DNA of 64,000 nt, taken from assembly GCF_004565475.1 (NCBI RefSeq), contig NZ_SRHX01000003.1, positions 1 through 64,000 on the forward strand, in the 5' to 3' direction. Below the pieces are notes generated by a model. That model did not search any database. It was not told the DNA's origin and worked only from the letters and a program-made list of their open reading frames with translations. The position numbers were made by a program, and so were the translations under genes. Shown in pieces: positions 19,201 to 28,110 of the stretch (positions are counted from its first letter, which is position 1; each line of letters starts with the position of its first letter). This DNA is from Lonepinella koalarum (lineage in GTDB: Bacteria > Pseudomonadota > Gammaproteobacteria > Enterobacterales > Pasteurellaceae).

Positions 19201-19551
19201 TGGGGTGAACAAAGAAGCCCAGTGTTTCAAAACCATGCCGTAACTATATCACAACGCCCAGATGGTTCATATATTAGTTTAGATGAAGCATACTATATAG
19301 CTGGCATAATCAACTGTGATATTGTTTGTGATTACGTTAAGATGTCATCAGATCTACGCTCATTGCCTATTCGTCCACGGTATCAAATACCTTTATATGG
19401 TCTGAATCAAGTAAAAATTCATCAACAAGCAATTACTGCTTTTTCAAAACAGGCACATATACATTATACTAACGTTGAAATTGTAAACAAAATAAAGCAA
19501 AAGATCACAGAACATTACTTACTTATGTTAAATATTTTAGCTAATATTTAG
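16231..19551 (+). CDS. Single-chain type IIG restriction-modification enzyme
   Basis: The 1106-aa protein combines an N-terminal PD-(D/E)XK nuclease (D85, E94-F-K96 in RVDTALENVLIEFKQ), a helical connector, and a gamma-class N6-adenine methyltransferase with motif I LDPTCGSGTF (residue 424 on) and motif IV GNPPW (residue 631 on). The C-terminal ~400 residues would hold the target-recognition domain. It would both methylate and cut a specific DNA sequence. There is no separate methylase or specificity gene nearby. The start is ATG 16231 with GGGGA 6 nt upstream; a TTG at 16219 is in frame but less likely. Base composition is visibly more AT-rich than hrpA, and a decayed Fic gene follows, so the region looks horizontally acquired. 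BREX PglX-like methylases were considered, but the N-terminal nuclease argues for type IIG. Confidence 0.88.
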   Translation: MNTYDLERVFSNERFQYELNKVVIDVKEQALIAPNEKTIETKFDNLLYKLFDEFFKPLGYEYRPIKEQSIAQPTSNLSLKTTRVDTALENVLIEFKQPKTLYSQKAKEKAFQQTLDYITNINRDGVIKTFAIATDGMVCAVFTIDSKGEIRSEQYTDITYEHYERLIKAIVGLNQKTFDSSALINDFAPINNAPIRNLAILLYETINNSATTKTQMLLSEWKSLFKLSHDDHSQQKDIIKRKESLGDYLGLFLTTRESEYNALFALQTAYSILIKLIAFKVVSQIKFDDSLVSYTELLNAESNALQSKMVELESGSIIRDYGIQNLLEGDFFSWYSTSSQWTNEIAEQIKLIILKLNKYTTFDFFNSQLQAKDFFKNLYQTVMPSPVRHALGEYYTPYWLSEHVVNKSLDFYNLNSNKKWRSLDPTCGSGTFITALINAIISSLPKKDMDKGDILREITSRVVGIDLNPLAVLTARVNYFLNISPFITFDSEIEIPIYSGDSAYTPEIVTIDKINFIKYSLDTNLPNHNQEDMTFPVYFPEAGLRNLKKFSRCMIEVELDILSQNIDIVYTRLMTLVPDELKDKSIISEKIYDLAYHFVRFEKKQWNGIWARIITNYLTTSKIGLFDIIVGNPPWVDWKNLPSQYREKIKSLQITKTIFSGDVRTGGINLNIAALITNVVASNWLHQEGVMGMLMPNTFLVQKTYEGYRNLLLSDGKKAYFLGFDDWSKAGNPFDGVTQKFYTYYFSKNKQDYAQGLTIDRYVRDNNVNTNVERLDVNQSFIKYKGIALQGNEKTTNFSLLYSDSKSCTLNLDNIKLISANCSDYIGREGVEVYPLELMLYEFVENGKNTDNCVTLKNGQFPKSKFKVSPMRIFVEKKYLRPLVRGVDIIPFHVDSQYIVPFAYDEQDSKRVAITLQKLRETSSLLFKHFLNHQAMFESQNAYSKKIINGGVVPFYSMARVGDYTFAPYHVAFRDNTKNVACVVHQIPMPWGEQRSPVFQNHAVTISQRPDGSYISLDEAYYIAGIINCDIVCDYVKMSSDLRSLPIRPRYQIPLYGLNQVKIHQQAITAFSKQAHIHYTNVEIVNKIKQKITEHYLLMLNILANI

Positions 19552-19559
19552 CTATTTGA

Positions 19560-19587
19560 GCCTATTTGAAAGATCAAATAGGCTTTT
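19560..19587 (+). terminator. Terminator of the restriction-modification gene
   Basis: GCCTATTTGA (19560-19569) pairs perfectly with TCAAATAGGC (19574-19583) around a 4-nt loop, followed by TTTT. It lies 8 nt after the stop. Confidence 0.85.
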
Positions 19588-19662
19588 AACTGTTAATTTA
19601 TTCTCAAAATATGGAATTATTTTATGTTCCAGCTTGAAAGCTAAACCTCCACAAAATGCGGT

Positions 19663-20030
19663 GTGAAAAATAGCGTACACAAAAATACGGAAAATATCTA
19701 TCAAATCCTCCCTCTTTTTACATTAGATAAATTAGAAACGAAAAGTTACCAATTAGCTCATCAAGTATTAGATTTCTAAAAGACGTAATGCAAGCTATCC
19801 CTAACCAACATATTTTGTTAGGGATATTTGCTGATGTAAGAAGCTAAAGAAAGTTCTGAAATTGAGAATATTATCACCACACAAGATGATTTGTATCAAA
19901 GCAATTTTTCTACGCAGCAATTTGCCACAGTGGCGGCGAAAGAAAGGCAGAATTATGTTCAAGCAATAAGATTGAAATTTAATGTTGTTGAGGCGAATGG
20001 ATTGATTACGTTTAATTTTAAAAGCATTAA
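19663..20030 (+). pseudogene. Decayed Fic-family gene (N-terminal remnant)
   Basis: Three frame-disrupted segments read as the N-terminal region of Fic/DOC proteins. From 19663 the frame gives YQILPLFTLDKLETK up to a stop. Then a short frame gives IPNQHILLGIF. From about 19842 EAKESSEIENIITTQDDLY and AAKERQNYVQAI appear. These are hallmarks of the Fic N-terminal domain that precedes the catalytic core. The catalytic motif HPFxxGNG is absent: the remnant stops at the convergent M20 gene. It cannot make an active AMP-transferase. The original may have been a toxin or defence gene carried with the type IIG enzyme. Confidence 0.75.
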
Positions 20031-21269
20031 TTACCCCACAACTTCCGCCTGCTCCAATACCACTTTCTGCAATACCTTAATTCCCGCCTCAACATCTTTC
20101 CATTCAGTAAATTCTAATGGATTATGACTGATACCTTTGTGTGATGGTACAAAAATCATGCCTGTTGGACAAAGGGTCGCCATGTGCATGGCATCATGCC
20201 CTGCGCCACTTGGCATCATTTCGAACGAATAACCTAATTCTTGACTGGCACGGCTAATATTTTCAATCATATTATCAGGTAACAAAATTGGGTTATCTGT
20301 TGAAATAAGCTGTAATTCAATTTGTAAACCGCGTTTTTTACTTATGATTTCAATTTGTTGTTTCAGTGCTGTAAAAACAGATTGTCGAGCTCCAGTATGT
20401 ATGCCACGAATATCAACGAGTAATTCGCAATAGCCGGGTACTACATTCATTACCCCCGGTTTGGCGGTTAAATTGCCTACGGTTGCCACAGTGGAATGTC
20501 CAGCATCAATGGCGGCTTGTTCCACGGTTAACGCCAGTTCGGCACCGCCTAATAAGGCATCGTGGCGATAGTGCATGGCGGTGGCTCCCGAGTGATCCGC
20601 TTGCCCTTGGATATTGACAATACAACGAATCGGAGCGGCGATACCCGTCACCACACCAATCGTTTTTTGTTCATTTTCTAGGCGTGGACCTTGTTCAATA
20701 TGTAATTCTACAAAGCATTTAAATTCATTTGCTTGACGTTTGGCTTGATCTATTTTATTAAAATCCAAGCCTATATTCGTCAGTGCTTGTTGTAATCCAT
20801 TACCTTGTTTATCACGTAAATGGCTTAATTTTTGTTGGTTAGCAATGCCACTCATTACTTTACTGCCTAAGGTTGCATAGTTAAAACGGCTAGATTCTTC
20901 ACAGGTAAAAATAATTAATTCTAAAGGGTGACGGGTGTGTATATTTTGTTCGCAAAGTTGCAACAAAATTTCTAAACCGCCAATAGAACCAAGGGGACCA
21001 TCAAATTTTCCCGCATTCACCACACTATCAATATGAGAACCAAAGGCTACCACCGGTAGGTGATCTTCAGTTCCTGACTTACGAATAAACAAGTTGCCGA
21101 TTTCATCATAGCGAATTTGCAGATTATGACCTTGGCATAATTCGACGACATAATTATGGGCTATTTGATCTTCAGGACTAAAGGCAAGACGAGTGAGTTC
21201 TCCTTGTTCAGCAGAAATCGTAGATAATTTATCAATAATTTGTTGGACTCTTGACATATTAATAAACAT
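20031..21269 (-). CDS. M20 amidohydrolase of the N-carbamoyl-amino-acid hydrolase / allantoate amidohydrolase family
   Basis: The 412-aa protein has the M20 metal-ligand motifs GSHIDSV, DGPLG, EESSRF, HIEQGP and SHNPLE in order, and the dimerisation (lid) segment with GQADHSGATAM. This arrangement marks the hydantoinase/carbamoylase group (HyuC, AllC, AmaB). It would remove a carbamoyl or ureido group from an amino acid derivative in the cytoplasm. Substrate is uncertain. The start at 21269 has AAGGA upstream; an ATG four codons in is possible. It is divergent from pepE, suggesting shared regulation of amino-acid salvage. Confidence 0.85.
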   Translation of the reverse strand: MFINMSRVQQIIDKLSTISAEQGELTRLAFSPEDQIAHNYVVELCQGHNLQIRYDEIGNLFIRKSGTEDHLPVVAFGSHIDSVVNAGKFDGPLGSIGGLEILLQLCEQNIHTRHPLELIIFTCEESSRFNYATLGSKVMSGIANQQKLSHLRDKQGNGLQQALTNIGLDFNKIDQAKRQANEFKCFVELHIEQGPRLENEQKTIGVVTGIAAPIRCIVNIQGQADHSGATAMHYRHDALLGGAELALTVEQAAIDAGHSTVATVGNLTAKPGVMNVVPGYCELLVDIRGIHTGARQSVFTALKQQIEIISKKRGLQIELQLISTDNPILLPDNMIENISRASQELGYSFEMMPSGAGHDAMHMATLCPTGMIFVPSHKGISHNPLEFTEWKDVEAGIKVLQKVVLEQAEVVG

Positions 21270-21385
21270 AGAGCTTTATTTTTCCTTATTATTTTTGTGA
21301 CACAGTTCAAAAATTTGACATTTGCTCCTTTTTATTTTGGTTATTAAGGTACATAATGATGTTGAGTTTAAAAAGGAGGTCAATA

Positions 21386-22090
21386 ATGAAAAATATGTTA
21401 TTACTAAGTGGTTCAAAATACAAGGACACTGATTATTTAATTCATGCATTACCTTGGTTTGAGGCTTTTTTAAAGGATTATAAAGGTAAAAAAATGGCTT
21501 TTGTTCCTTATGCTGGTATTGTTCGGTCTTATGAAGAATATGAACAGATAGTGCAACAAGTCTTAGCGTGTTTTGATATTGAAGTGGTATCAGTACATAG
21601 GGGTAAAAAACATCAAGATATTATTGAACAAGCGGATGTGATTGCGGTAGGTGGTGGCAATACATTTTGCTTATTAAAACAAATGTATGAACATCGACTG
21701 ATAGATGTTATTAGAGAAAAAGTCAATGCTGGCACGCCTTATACAGGTTGGAGCGCAGGTTCAAATGTAGCAGGAAGTTCCATTATGACGACCAACGATA
21801 TGCCGATTACTTTCCCACCATCTTTCAATGCATTAAATTTATTCCCCCATCAAATTAATCCACATTTTATTTCAGGTAAACCAGCTGGTCATAACGGTGA
21901 AAGCCGAGAAGAAAGATTAGCAGAGTTTTTAATTGTTAATCCCAATGCTTATGTTTATGCCTTACCAGAGGGAACGGCATTGCGTATTCAAGGTGAAAAA
22001 GCAACAGTATTAGGTTCAACGGATATTTTGAGATTTAGTAACAATATGCAATTAACTACATTACCTGTTAATTCAACATTTCAATATTAG
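21386..22090 (+). CDS. pepE: Dipeptidase E (alpha-aspartyl dipeptidase, peptidase family S51)
   Basis: The ~234-aa protein shows GGGNTFCLL and the nucleophile-elbow GWSAGSNV of family S51, whose serine is the nucleophile. PepE hydrolyses dipeptides with N-terminal aspartate. The start at ATG 21386 is preceded by an excellent ribosome site AAAAGGAGGT (21371-21380), so I reject the upstream in-frame start at 21356. The following YjiH/YjiG-like pair fits: in E. coli the homologous pair neighbours isoaspartyl dipeptidase iadA. Confidence 0.93.
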   Translation: MKNMLLLSGSKYKDTDYLIHALPWFEAFLKDYKGKKMAFVPYAGIVRSYEEYEQIVQQVLACFDIEVVSVHRGKKHQDIIEQADVIAVGGGNTFCLLKQMYEHRLIDVIREKVNAGTPYTGWSAGSNVAGSSIMTTNDMPITFPPSFNALNLFPHQINPHFISGKPAGHNGESREERLAEFLIVNPNAYVYALPEGTALRIQGEKATVLGSTDILRFSNNMQLTTLPVNSTFQY

Positions 22091-22153
22091 AACTAGCGTA
22101 ACAATTTAACTGTTTGTTATTACAGTTTATTTTCTTACTAAGGAGAGAATATT

Positions 22154-22792
22154 ATGAATGACGAAATGGGTCAAAAAAAACTTATTGTAGGGACGGTGTC
22201 TTTAGTCTGTGCCATTATTTTCTTTGGAGGGGTTGCCAAAGACTTATGGGGTGGCATCTTTGATTTTAGTCAGCTAGCTGGCAAATTTCCTGAATGGTTA
22301 AAAACATCGGGTGGGTCAGGTGCTAGGGGCGGCTTTTTATTCGCTTTAACCTTAGCACCAAGCGTCATGTTGGCACTCGCTTTTGTGGCGGTTTTTGAAC
22401 ATTATGGCGCATTATCGGCTGCTTCCAGATGGCTTACACCAATTTTAAAACCTATTATTGGTATTCCCGGTATTTGTTCAATTTCAATGATAGCCAGTTT
22501 TCAAAGTACAGATGCCGGCAGTTCAACGACTAAAATGTTACGCACGGATGGGAAAATTAGCTATAAAGAAATGTTAATTTTTGCTGCTTTCCAATTTAGT
22601 GGTGGTGCAATGATTACTAATTTCCTTGCTTCTTTCGCGCCATTATTATCTCTTTCTGATAATGAAGGGCATTCTGGTGTTACGTCAATAGCTTTATGTT
22701 TAGGTATTATTTTTGTATTTAAGATTTTTGGTGCAAATTTAATGCGTCTTTATGTAAAAAAATTTGTGAAAGATGATGAGGTGGAAGTATGA
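22154..22792 (+). CDS. YjiH-like membrane protein with nucleoside-recognition (Gate) domain
   Basis: The 212-aa inner-membrane protein has about five membrane segments and the Gate-domain-like region APSVMLALAFVAVFEHYGA followed by FQSTDAGSSTTKML. It pairs with the next gene, overlapping by 4 nt (ATGA), like E. coli yjiH-yjiG and spore-maturation SpmA/SpmB. The substrate is unknown. Position between pepE and a dicarboxylate carrier suggests transport of a peptide or amino-acid derivative. A ribosome site AAGGAGAG precedes the ATG. Confidence 0.8.
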   Translation: MNDEMGQKKLIVGTVSLVCAIIFFGGVAKDLWGGIFDFSQLAGKFPEWLKTSGGSGARGGFLFALTLAPSVMLALAFVAVFEHYGALSAASRWLTPILKPIIGIPGICSISMIASFQSTDAGSSTTKMLRTDGKISYKEMLIFAAFQFSGGAMITNFLASFAPLLSLSDNEGHSGVTSIALCLGIIFVFKIFGANLMRLYVKKFVKDDEVEV

Positions 22793-23253
22793 GTACAGAA
22801 AATGGAAAAAAATTGATCACCGATATTTTTGCGGCAGGTGCAAGAAATGGTTGGAACTTGTCGGTACATAGTATGATCCCCAATGTATTAATGGCATTTG
22901 TGATCATTTATATACTCAATATGTCTGGGATATTAAAAATCATTGCTGATTATACTGGCTTTATTATGGCACCGCTTGGGCTTCCGGGGGAATCCATTGC
23001 TGTGATATTAGCTACTTTCTTAAGTTCTGGTGGCGGTGCAGGTGCATTAGTAGCGTTAGTGCAAGAGGGCATATTAAATGCACATCATATTGCCATTTTA
23101 TTACCGGGTCTTGCCTTGGTGGGTTCAATCGTACAATATATGGGACGCATATTAGGGGTATTAGGTGTACCGGGAAAACATTACTTTTTCTTATATGGGA
23201 TTTGTATGATTAATGCCTATTTAGCTATGTTGGTAATGCGTTTTATTCTTTAA
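22789..23253 (+). CDS. YjiG-like membrane protein with nucleoside-recognition (Gate) domain
   Basis: This 154-aa partner of the previous gene has about four membrane segments and the Gate motifs LSSGGGAGALVALVQEG and LPGLALVGSIVQYMGR. The start overlaps the upstream stop (ATGA), so translation is coupled and a two-subunit transporter is likely. Substrate not determinable. Confidence 0.8.
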   Translation: MSTENGKKLITDIFAAGARNGWNLSVHSMIPNVLMAFVIIYILNMSGILKIIADYTGFIMAPLGLPGESIAVILATFLSSGGGAGALVALVQEGILNAHHIAILLPGLALVGSIVQYMGRILGVLGVPGKHYFFLYGICMINAYLAMLVMRFIL

Positions 23254-23283
23254 ATCTGAAATAGTTATAAAGGCAAAGTAATG

Positions 23284-23319
23284 TCGTGGTAATCCAAAAT
23301 AGTATTGCCACGATTTTTG
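23284..23319 (+). terminator. Terminator after the yjiH/yjiG-like pair
   Basis: TCGTGGTAAT (23284-23293) pairs with ATTGCCACGA (23304-23313) with one G-U, followed by TTTTT. Confidence 0.75.
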
Positions 23320-23381
23320 ATTTTAAATGTGCGGTCTTATGTGTATTTACAGACTCAACATATGATTATTAAGGAGTTATT

Positions 23382-24674
23382 ATGGCTGGATTTAATTCTA
23401 TTATAGCGATCTTAGGTATAATCGTGACGATTTATCTTCTCATTAAAAAATACGAAACGCGTACCGTATTAATTGGTGTGGGTTTAATTATGGCAATTGT
23501 CACCTTGAAACCCATGGAAGCCTTAGATGCGTTTGCCAAATCTATGACATCAGGTGGCTTGATTATGGCGATTTGTTCGAGCATGGGGTTTGCCTATGTA
23601 ATGAAATTTACTCGTTGCGATAGCCATTTAGTGCATTTACTGACTAAACCATTGAGTGGTTTAAAATTCTTTTTAATTCCTATTGCGACCATTCTCACGT
23701 TTTTTATTAATATTGCCATTCCATCCGCCGCAGGTTGTGCGGCGGCTGTGGGGGCAACCTTAATTCCAGTGTTAAAAAGTGCTGGCGTACGTCCTGCGAC
23801 GGCTGGGGCAGCAATTTTAGCAGGGACTTTTGGTTCAATGATGAGTCCGGGGTCATCTCATTCTGCGATGATTAGCGAAATGTCAGGCTTAACCATTACC
23901 CAAGTTAATCTTTCCCATGCGCCTTATACTATGGTTGCGGGAGCGATTGGGGCGTTAGTATTGACAATTCTGGCTATCATACTTAAAGATTATGGTGAGC
24001 AACATCGGCAAGCCTATATGCAAGAAAACAAAGAAACCGAAGCACATTTTGAAAAAGTCAATCCATTCTATGCACTTGCGCCGTTAGTTCCTTTAGTGAT
24101 TTTGGTGATTGGTGGTACATCATTACAACAGGTTTCAGGTTTGGAATGGACCAAAATGGGCGTGCCACAAGCCATGTTAATCGGAGCGATTTATGCCCTT
24201 GTGGTGACACGTATTTCACCGATTAAAATCACCGAAGAATTTTTTAATGGTATGGGGAATTCCTATGCCAACGTATTAGGTATTATCATTGCAGCAAGCG
24301 TCTTTGTATCAGGTTTAAAAGCCACTGGTGCGGTGGATTCTGCCATCGAATTTCTAAAACAATCTAATGATTTTGTGCGTTGGGGAGCGACCATCGGTCC
24401 ATTCTTAATGGGGGTAGTGACAGGTTCTGGCGATGCAGCCGCTATAGCCTTTAATACTGCCGTAACACCGCATGCCGTCGAATTAGGTTATACTCATATT
24501 AATTTAGGTATGGCGGCGGCGATTGCTGGGGCGATTGGTCGTACCGCTTCACCAATTGCAGGAGTGACCATTGTTTGTGCAGGATTAGCCATGGTAAATC
24601 CGGTAGATATGGTAAAACGTACTGCGCCGGGAATGATCTTGGCGACTTTATTTTTAGCGTTGTTTATGTTGTAA
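23382..24674 (+). CDS. DcuC-family C4-dicarboxylate/anion carrier
   Basis: The 430-aa protein has about twelve membrane segments. DcuC-family features include IAIPSAAGCAAAVGATLIPV, GTFGSMMSPGSSHSAMI and, near the end, GRTASPIAGVTIV. DcuC proteins exchange or export C4-dicarboxylates under anaerobic conditions. Here it stands between dipeptidase genes, so it could carry aspartate-derived products or an amino-acid derivative. A ribosome site AAGGAG is 7 nt before the ATG. Confidence 0.83.
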   Translation: MAGFNSIIAILGIIVTIYLLIKKYETRTVLIGVGLIMAIVTLKPMEALDAFAKSMTSGGLIMAICSSMGFAYVMKFTRCDSHLVHLLTKPLSGLKFFLIPIATILTFFINIAIPSAAGCAAAVGATLIPVLKSAGVRPATAGAAILAGTFGSMMSPGSSHSAMISEMSGLTITQVNLSHAPYTMVAGAIGALVLTILAIILKDYGEQHRQAYMQENKETEAHFEKVNPFYALAPLVPLVILVIGGTSLQQVSGLEWTKMGVPQAMLIGAIYALVVTRISPIKITEEFFNGMGNSYANVLGIIIAASVFVSGLKATGAVDSAIEFLKQSNDFVRWGATIGPFLMGVVTGSGDAAAIAFNTAVTPHAVELGYTHINLGMAAAIAGAIGRTASPIAGVTIVCAGLAMVNPVDMVKRTAPGMILATLFLALFML

Positions 24675-24710
24675 AACCCACGCAAAATACACCGCACTTC
24701 GCAAAATATC

Positions 24711-24785
24711 GTAGGGTCGGACCGATTGTCCGACCGAAAACTACGATTCGAATTTAACAGGGGCGGGCAACCGGTCCGACCCTAT
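24711..24785. repeat. Inverted-repeat element with GTAGGGTCGGACC arms
   Basis: GTAGGGTCGGACC (24711-24723) is reversed in GGTCCGACCCTAT (24773-24785), with one mismatch at the outer end. The left arm is followed by a second inverted GTCCGACC. It separates the carrier and abgA-like genes and has no coding capacity. It is different in sequence from the GGCGTATTGCATACGCC family but similar in size and design. Confidence 0.7.
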
Positions 24786-24817
24786 GATTACCTAATAATA
24801 GTTAAAAGGAATGATAA

Positions 24818-26083
24818 ATGACAGATTTAAACCAATTAATTCAATGGCGACGTGAATTTCATCGTTTTCCTGAAACAGGTTGGAGCGAATTTTGGACAAC
24901 CAGTCGTATCGCCGATTATTTAGAGGAAATGGGAGCAGAATTGCTATTTGGTAAGCAGATTATTAATTCTGAATTTGTGCGTGGACGTAATCAAAAAGTG
25001 GTGGATAAAGGGATTCAAAATGCCCTTGCTTATGGTGCAAAGCAAAAATGGTTAGATAAAATGGACGGCTACACAGGTTGCGTAGCCATTTTTGATTCAG
25101 GCAAAGCGGGCAAAACCGTAGCATTACGTTTTGATATTGACTGCGTAAATGTGGGCGAAACCAAAGCAGAAAATCATATTCCAAATCAGCTTGGTTTTGC
25201 CTCTATCAATGACGGGTTTATGCATGCTTGCGGGCATGATGGACACATTACCATAGGTTTGGGTACGGCGTTATGGTTATCACAAAATAAAGACAAATAT
25301 ACAGGCAAAGTGAAAATTGTATTCCAACCTGCGGAAGAAGGTGTACGTGGAGCAGCCGCGATTGCTGCCAGTGGCGTAATTGATGATGCCGATTATTTTG
25401 CTAGTTCGCATATTAGTTTTTGTGCCTTTAGTGGTACAGTCATCCCTGATTTAAAAAATTTCTTATCTACTACTAAAATTGACATTCGTTATCGTGGTAA
25501 ACCTGCTCATGCAGGAGCAGCTCCTCATTTAGGACGAAATGCTTTGCTAGCCGCCGCTCACGCTGTCACTCAATTACACGGTATTGCTCGCCACGGTAGC
25601 GGTATGACTCGTATCAACGTAGGTGTATTAAATGCAGGCGAAGGGCGAAATGTGGTGCCGAGTAAAGCGGAAATTCAGCTCGAAGTGCGGGGTGAAAATA
25701 AAGAGATTAACCAATATATGGTGGATCAGGTTATGCAAATCGCCAGAGGGGCTGCCATCAGTTTTGATGTAGCTTACGAAACTGAAATTATGGGGGAAGC
25801 AGTGGATATGAGTAACGATAAAGCGTTAGTAGAGTTAGTCAGCGAAATTGCTTTGCAGCAGCCACAAGTCAACGAAATTGTGGATTATGCCTTTAATGCC
25901 AGCGAAGATGCCACCATCCTTGGCAGACGAGTACAAGAGCAGGGTGGCAAAGCCATTTATTTTATTCTCGGTGCTGACCGCACCGCAGGTCATCACGAAG
26001 CCGAATTTGATTTTGATGAACGCCAGTTAGAAACAGGTGTAAATGTTTATACGGCGTTGGTGGGACGGTTGTTGGGGGATTAA
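24818..26083 (+). CDS. AbgA-like M20D amidohydrolase (aminobenzoyl-glutamate hydrolase family)
   Basis: The 421-aa protein has the M20D metal motifs MHACGHDGH and QPAEEG, the bridging HxG segment ITLASSH-like SSHIS, and GHHEAEFDFDE at the end. Overall layout, including the insert after residue 50 and FASINDGFMHACGHDGH, matches E. coli AbgA. AbgA with AbgB cleaves p-aminobenzoyl-glutamate; there is no abgB here, so the enzyme may be homomeric or act on another N-acyl amino acid. A ribosome site AAAGGAA precedes the ATG. Confidence 0.83.
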   Translation: MTDLNQLIQWRREFHRFPETGWSEFWTTSRIADYLEEMGAELLFGKQIINSEFVRGRNQKVVDKGIQNALAYGAKQKWLDKMDGYTGCVAIFDSGKAGKTVALRFDIDCVNVGETKAENHIPNQLGFASINDGFMHACGHDGHITIGLGTALWLSQNKDKYTGKVKIVFQPAEEGVRGAAAIAASGVIDDADYFASSHISFCAFSGTVIPDLKNFLSTTKIDIRYRGKPAHAGAAPHLGRNALLAAAHAVTQLHGIARHGSGMTRINVGVLNAGEGRNVVPSKAEIQLEVRGENKEINQYMVDQVMQIARGAAISFDVAYETEIMGEAVDMSNDKALVELVSEIALQQPQVNEIVDYAFNASEDATILGRRVQEQGGKAIYFILGADRTAGHHEAEFDFDERQLETGVNVYTALVGRLLGD

Positions 26084-26087
26084 ATAA

Positions 26088-26122
26088 ATCATGGCAATAA
26101 AATAATATTGCCATGATGTTTA
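26088..26122 (+). terminator. Stem-loop after the abgA-like gene
   Basis: ATCATGGCAATA (26088-26099) pairs perfectly with TATTGCCATGAT (26106-26117). The 3' tail GTTTATTT is only partly T-rich, so it is a moderate terminator. The remaining ~180 bases to lepA hold a DNA uptake sequence at about 26222 and no convincing gene. Confidence 0.6.
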
Positions 26123-26304
26123 TTTAGTAACAACTTTGTTTTTTATTCACAATTCTTACCGGATTATTCTGTTTTTTCCCCTGTTGCTTACGTAACGTTG
26201 AATATTCCGGTGGAATTTTTTTTACCGCACTTCTAGCGAATAAACCACATTTCAGGTACAATTCCTCGATTATCTTTTAGGGACTTATTATTTAATTATT
26301 TTAT

Positions 26305-28098
26305 ATGCAAAATATTCGTAACTTTTCTATCATCGCCCATATTGACCACGGAAAATCAACCCTTTCCGACCGTTTGATCCAAACTTGTGGCGGTTTATCA
26401 GATCGTGAAATGGAAGCTCAGGTATTGGATTCCATGGATCTTGAGCGTGAGCGTGGAATTACTATCAAAGCACAAAGTGTCACCTTAAACTATAAAGCTA
26501 AAAATGGTGAGACTTATCAATTAAATTTTATCGATACACCGGGACATGTTGACTTTTCTTATGAAGTTTCTCGTTCTTTAGCTGCTTGCGAGGGGGCATT
26601 ATTGGTGGTTGATGCGGGACAAGGGGTAGAAGCTCAAACCTTAGCGAATTGCTATACAGCGTTAGATATGAATTTAGAAGTGGTACCGATTTTAAATAAA
26701 ATAGACTTACCCGCAGCTGAACCAGAACGTGTCGCGGAAGAAATTGAAGATATTGTAGGCATTGATGCCATTGAAGCGGTACGTTGTTCCGCTAAAACGG
26801 GTGTGGGGATTGAGGATGTATTAGAAGAAATTGTAGCAAAAATTCCAGCACCAGAGGGTGATCCAAATGCCCCATTGCAAGCTTTAATTATTGATTCGTG
26901 GTTTGATAATTATTTGGGCGTCGTTTCCCTTGTTCGTGTAAAAAATGGCTCAATTAAAAAAGGTGATAAAATTAAAGTCATGAGTACTGGACAAGCCTAT
27001 AATGTTGATCGTTTAGGAATTTTTACGCCAAAGCAGGTGGATACGGCAGAGTTAAAAACCGGCGAAGTAGGTTGGGTGGTTTGTGCGATTAAAGATATTT
27101 TAGGGGCACCTGTAGGGGATACCTTAACTCACCAACACCATTCTGCCACGCAAGTATTACCGGGCTTTAAAAAAGTAAAACCACAGGTTTATGCGGGTTT
27201 ATTCCCGATTAGTTCAGACGATTATGAAGCGTTCCGTGATGCGTTAGGTAAATTAAGTCTGAATGATGCATCATTGTTCTATGAACCTGAAAATTCCACC
27301 GCACTTGGGTTTGGTTTTCGTTGTGGTTTCTTAGGTTTATTACACATGGAAATCATTCAAGAGCGTTTAGAACGTGAGTACGATCTTGATTTGATTACCA
27401 CTGCACCTACCGTAGTGTACGAAGTTGAACTCACTAACGGTGATGTTGTCTATATAGACAGCCCAGCGAAGTTGCCACCATTAAGCAACATTGCGGATAT
27501 TCGTGAGCCGATTGCGGAATGTAATATGCTGGTGCCACAAGATTATTTGGGTAATGTGATCACCCTTTGTATTGAAAAACGTGGGGTGCAAACCAATATG
27601 GTATATCACGGTAATCAAATAGCATTGACTTATGAAATTCCGATGGGCGAAGTGGTATTAGATTTCTTCGACCGTTTGAAATCCACATCTCGTGGTTATG
27701 CTTCGTTAGATTATGGTTTTAAACGTTTCCAGTCTGCTAATATGGTGCGAGTGGATATTATGATTAATGGTGATCGGGTAGATGCACTGGCATTAATTGT
27801 ACATAAAGATAATGCTGCCTATCGTGGGCGTGAATTAGTGGAAAAAATGAAAGAATTGATTCCACGTCAACAATTTGATATTGCGATTCAAGCTGCCATT
27901 GGGAATCAGATTATTGCACGTTCTACTGTAAAACAGTTGCGTAAAAATGTGTTAGCAAAATGCTATGGTGGGGACGTGAGCCGTAAGAAAAAACTGTTGC
28001 AGAAACAGAAAGAAGGTAAAAAACGTATGAAACAACTCGGTAATGTGGAAGTACCACAGGAAGCGTTTTTAGCGATTTTACACGTTGGAAAAGACTAA
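26305..28098 (+). CDS. lepA: Elongation factor 4 (LepA), ribosome back-translocase GTPase
   Basis: The 597-aa GTPase has G1 [13 protein letters not shown]3 [15 protein letters not shown]4 NKIDLP and the LepA-specific C-terminal domain ending [17 protein letters not shown]. It binds ribosomes and affects elongation and assembly. It is the first gene of a lepA-lepB-rnc-era set, an arrangement typical of gammaproteobacteria. The start ATG 26305 gives the expected N-terminus [14 protein letters not shown]. Confidence 0.98.
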   Translation: MQNIRNFSIIAHIDHGKSTLSDRLIQTCGGLSDREMEAQVLDSMDLERERGITIKAQSVTLNYKAKNGETYQLNFIDTPGHVDFSYEVSRSLAACEGALLVVDAGQGVEAQTLANCYTALDMNLEVVPILNKIDLPAAEPERVAEEIEDIVGIDAIEAVRCSAKTGVGIEDVLEEIVAKIPAPEGDPNAPLQALIIDSWFDNYLGVVSLVRVKNGSIKKGDKIKVMSTGQAYNVDRLGIFTPKQVDTAELKTGEVGWVVCAIKDILGAPVGDTLTHQHHSATQVLPGFKKVKPQVYAGLFPISSDDYEAFRDALGKLSLNDASLFYEPENSTALGFGFRCGFLGLLHMEIIQERLEREYDLDLITTAPTVVYEVELTNGDVVYIDSPAKLPPLSNIADIREPIAECNMLVPQDYLGNVITLCIEKRGVQTNMVYHGNQIALTYEIPMGEVVLDFFDRLKSTSRGYASLDYGFKRFQSANMVRVDIMINGDRVDALALIVHKDNAAYRGRELVEKMKELIPRQQFDIAIQAAIGNQIIARSTVKQLRKNVLAKCYGGDVSRKKKLLQKQKEGKKRMKQLGNVEVPQEAFLAILHVGKD

Positions 28099-28110
28099 AT
28101 AAGGGAAACT

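Noticed and set aside
16231..19551. BREX PglX or stand-alone methyltransferase
   Set aside because: An N-terminal PD-(D/E)XK nuclease is present and no other BREX genes are nearby.
26140..26285. Minus-strand ORF of about 43 codons upstream of lepA
   Set aside because: Starts only at a weak TTG, contains a DNA uptake sequence, and matches no family I know; not separable from chance.
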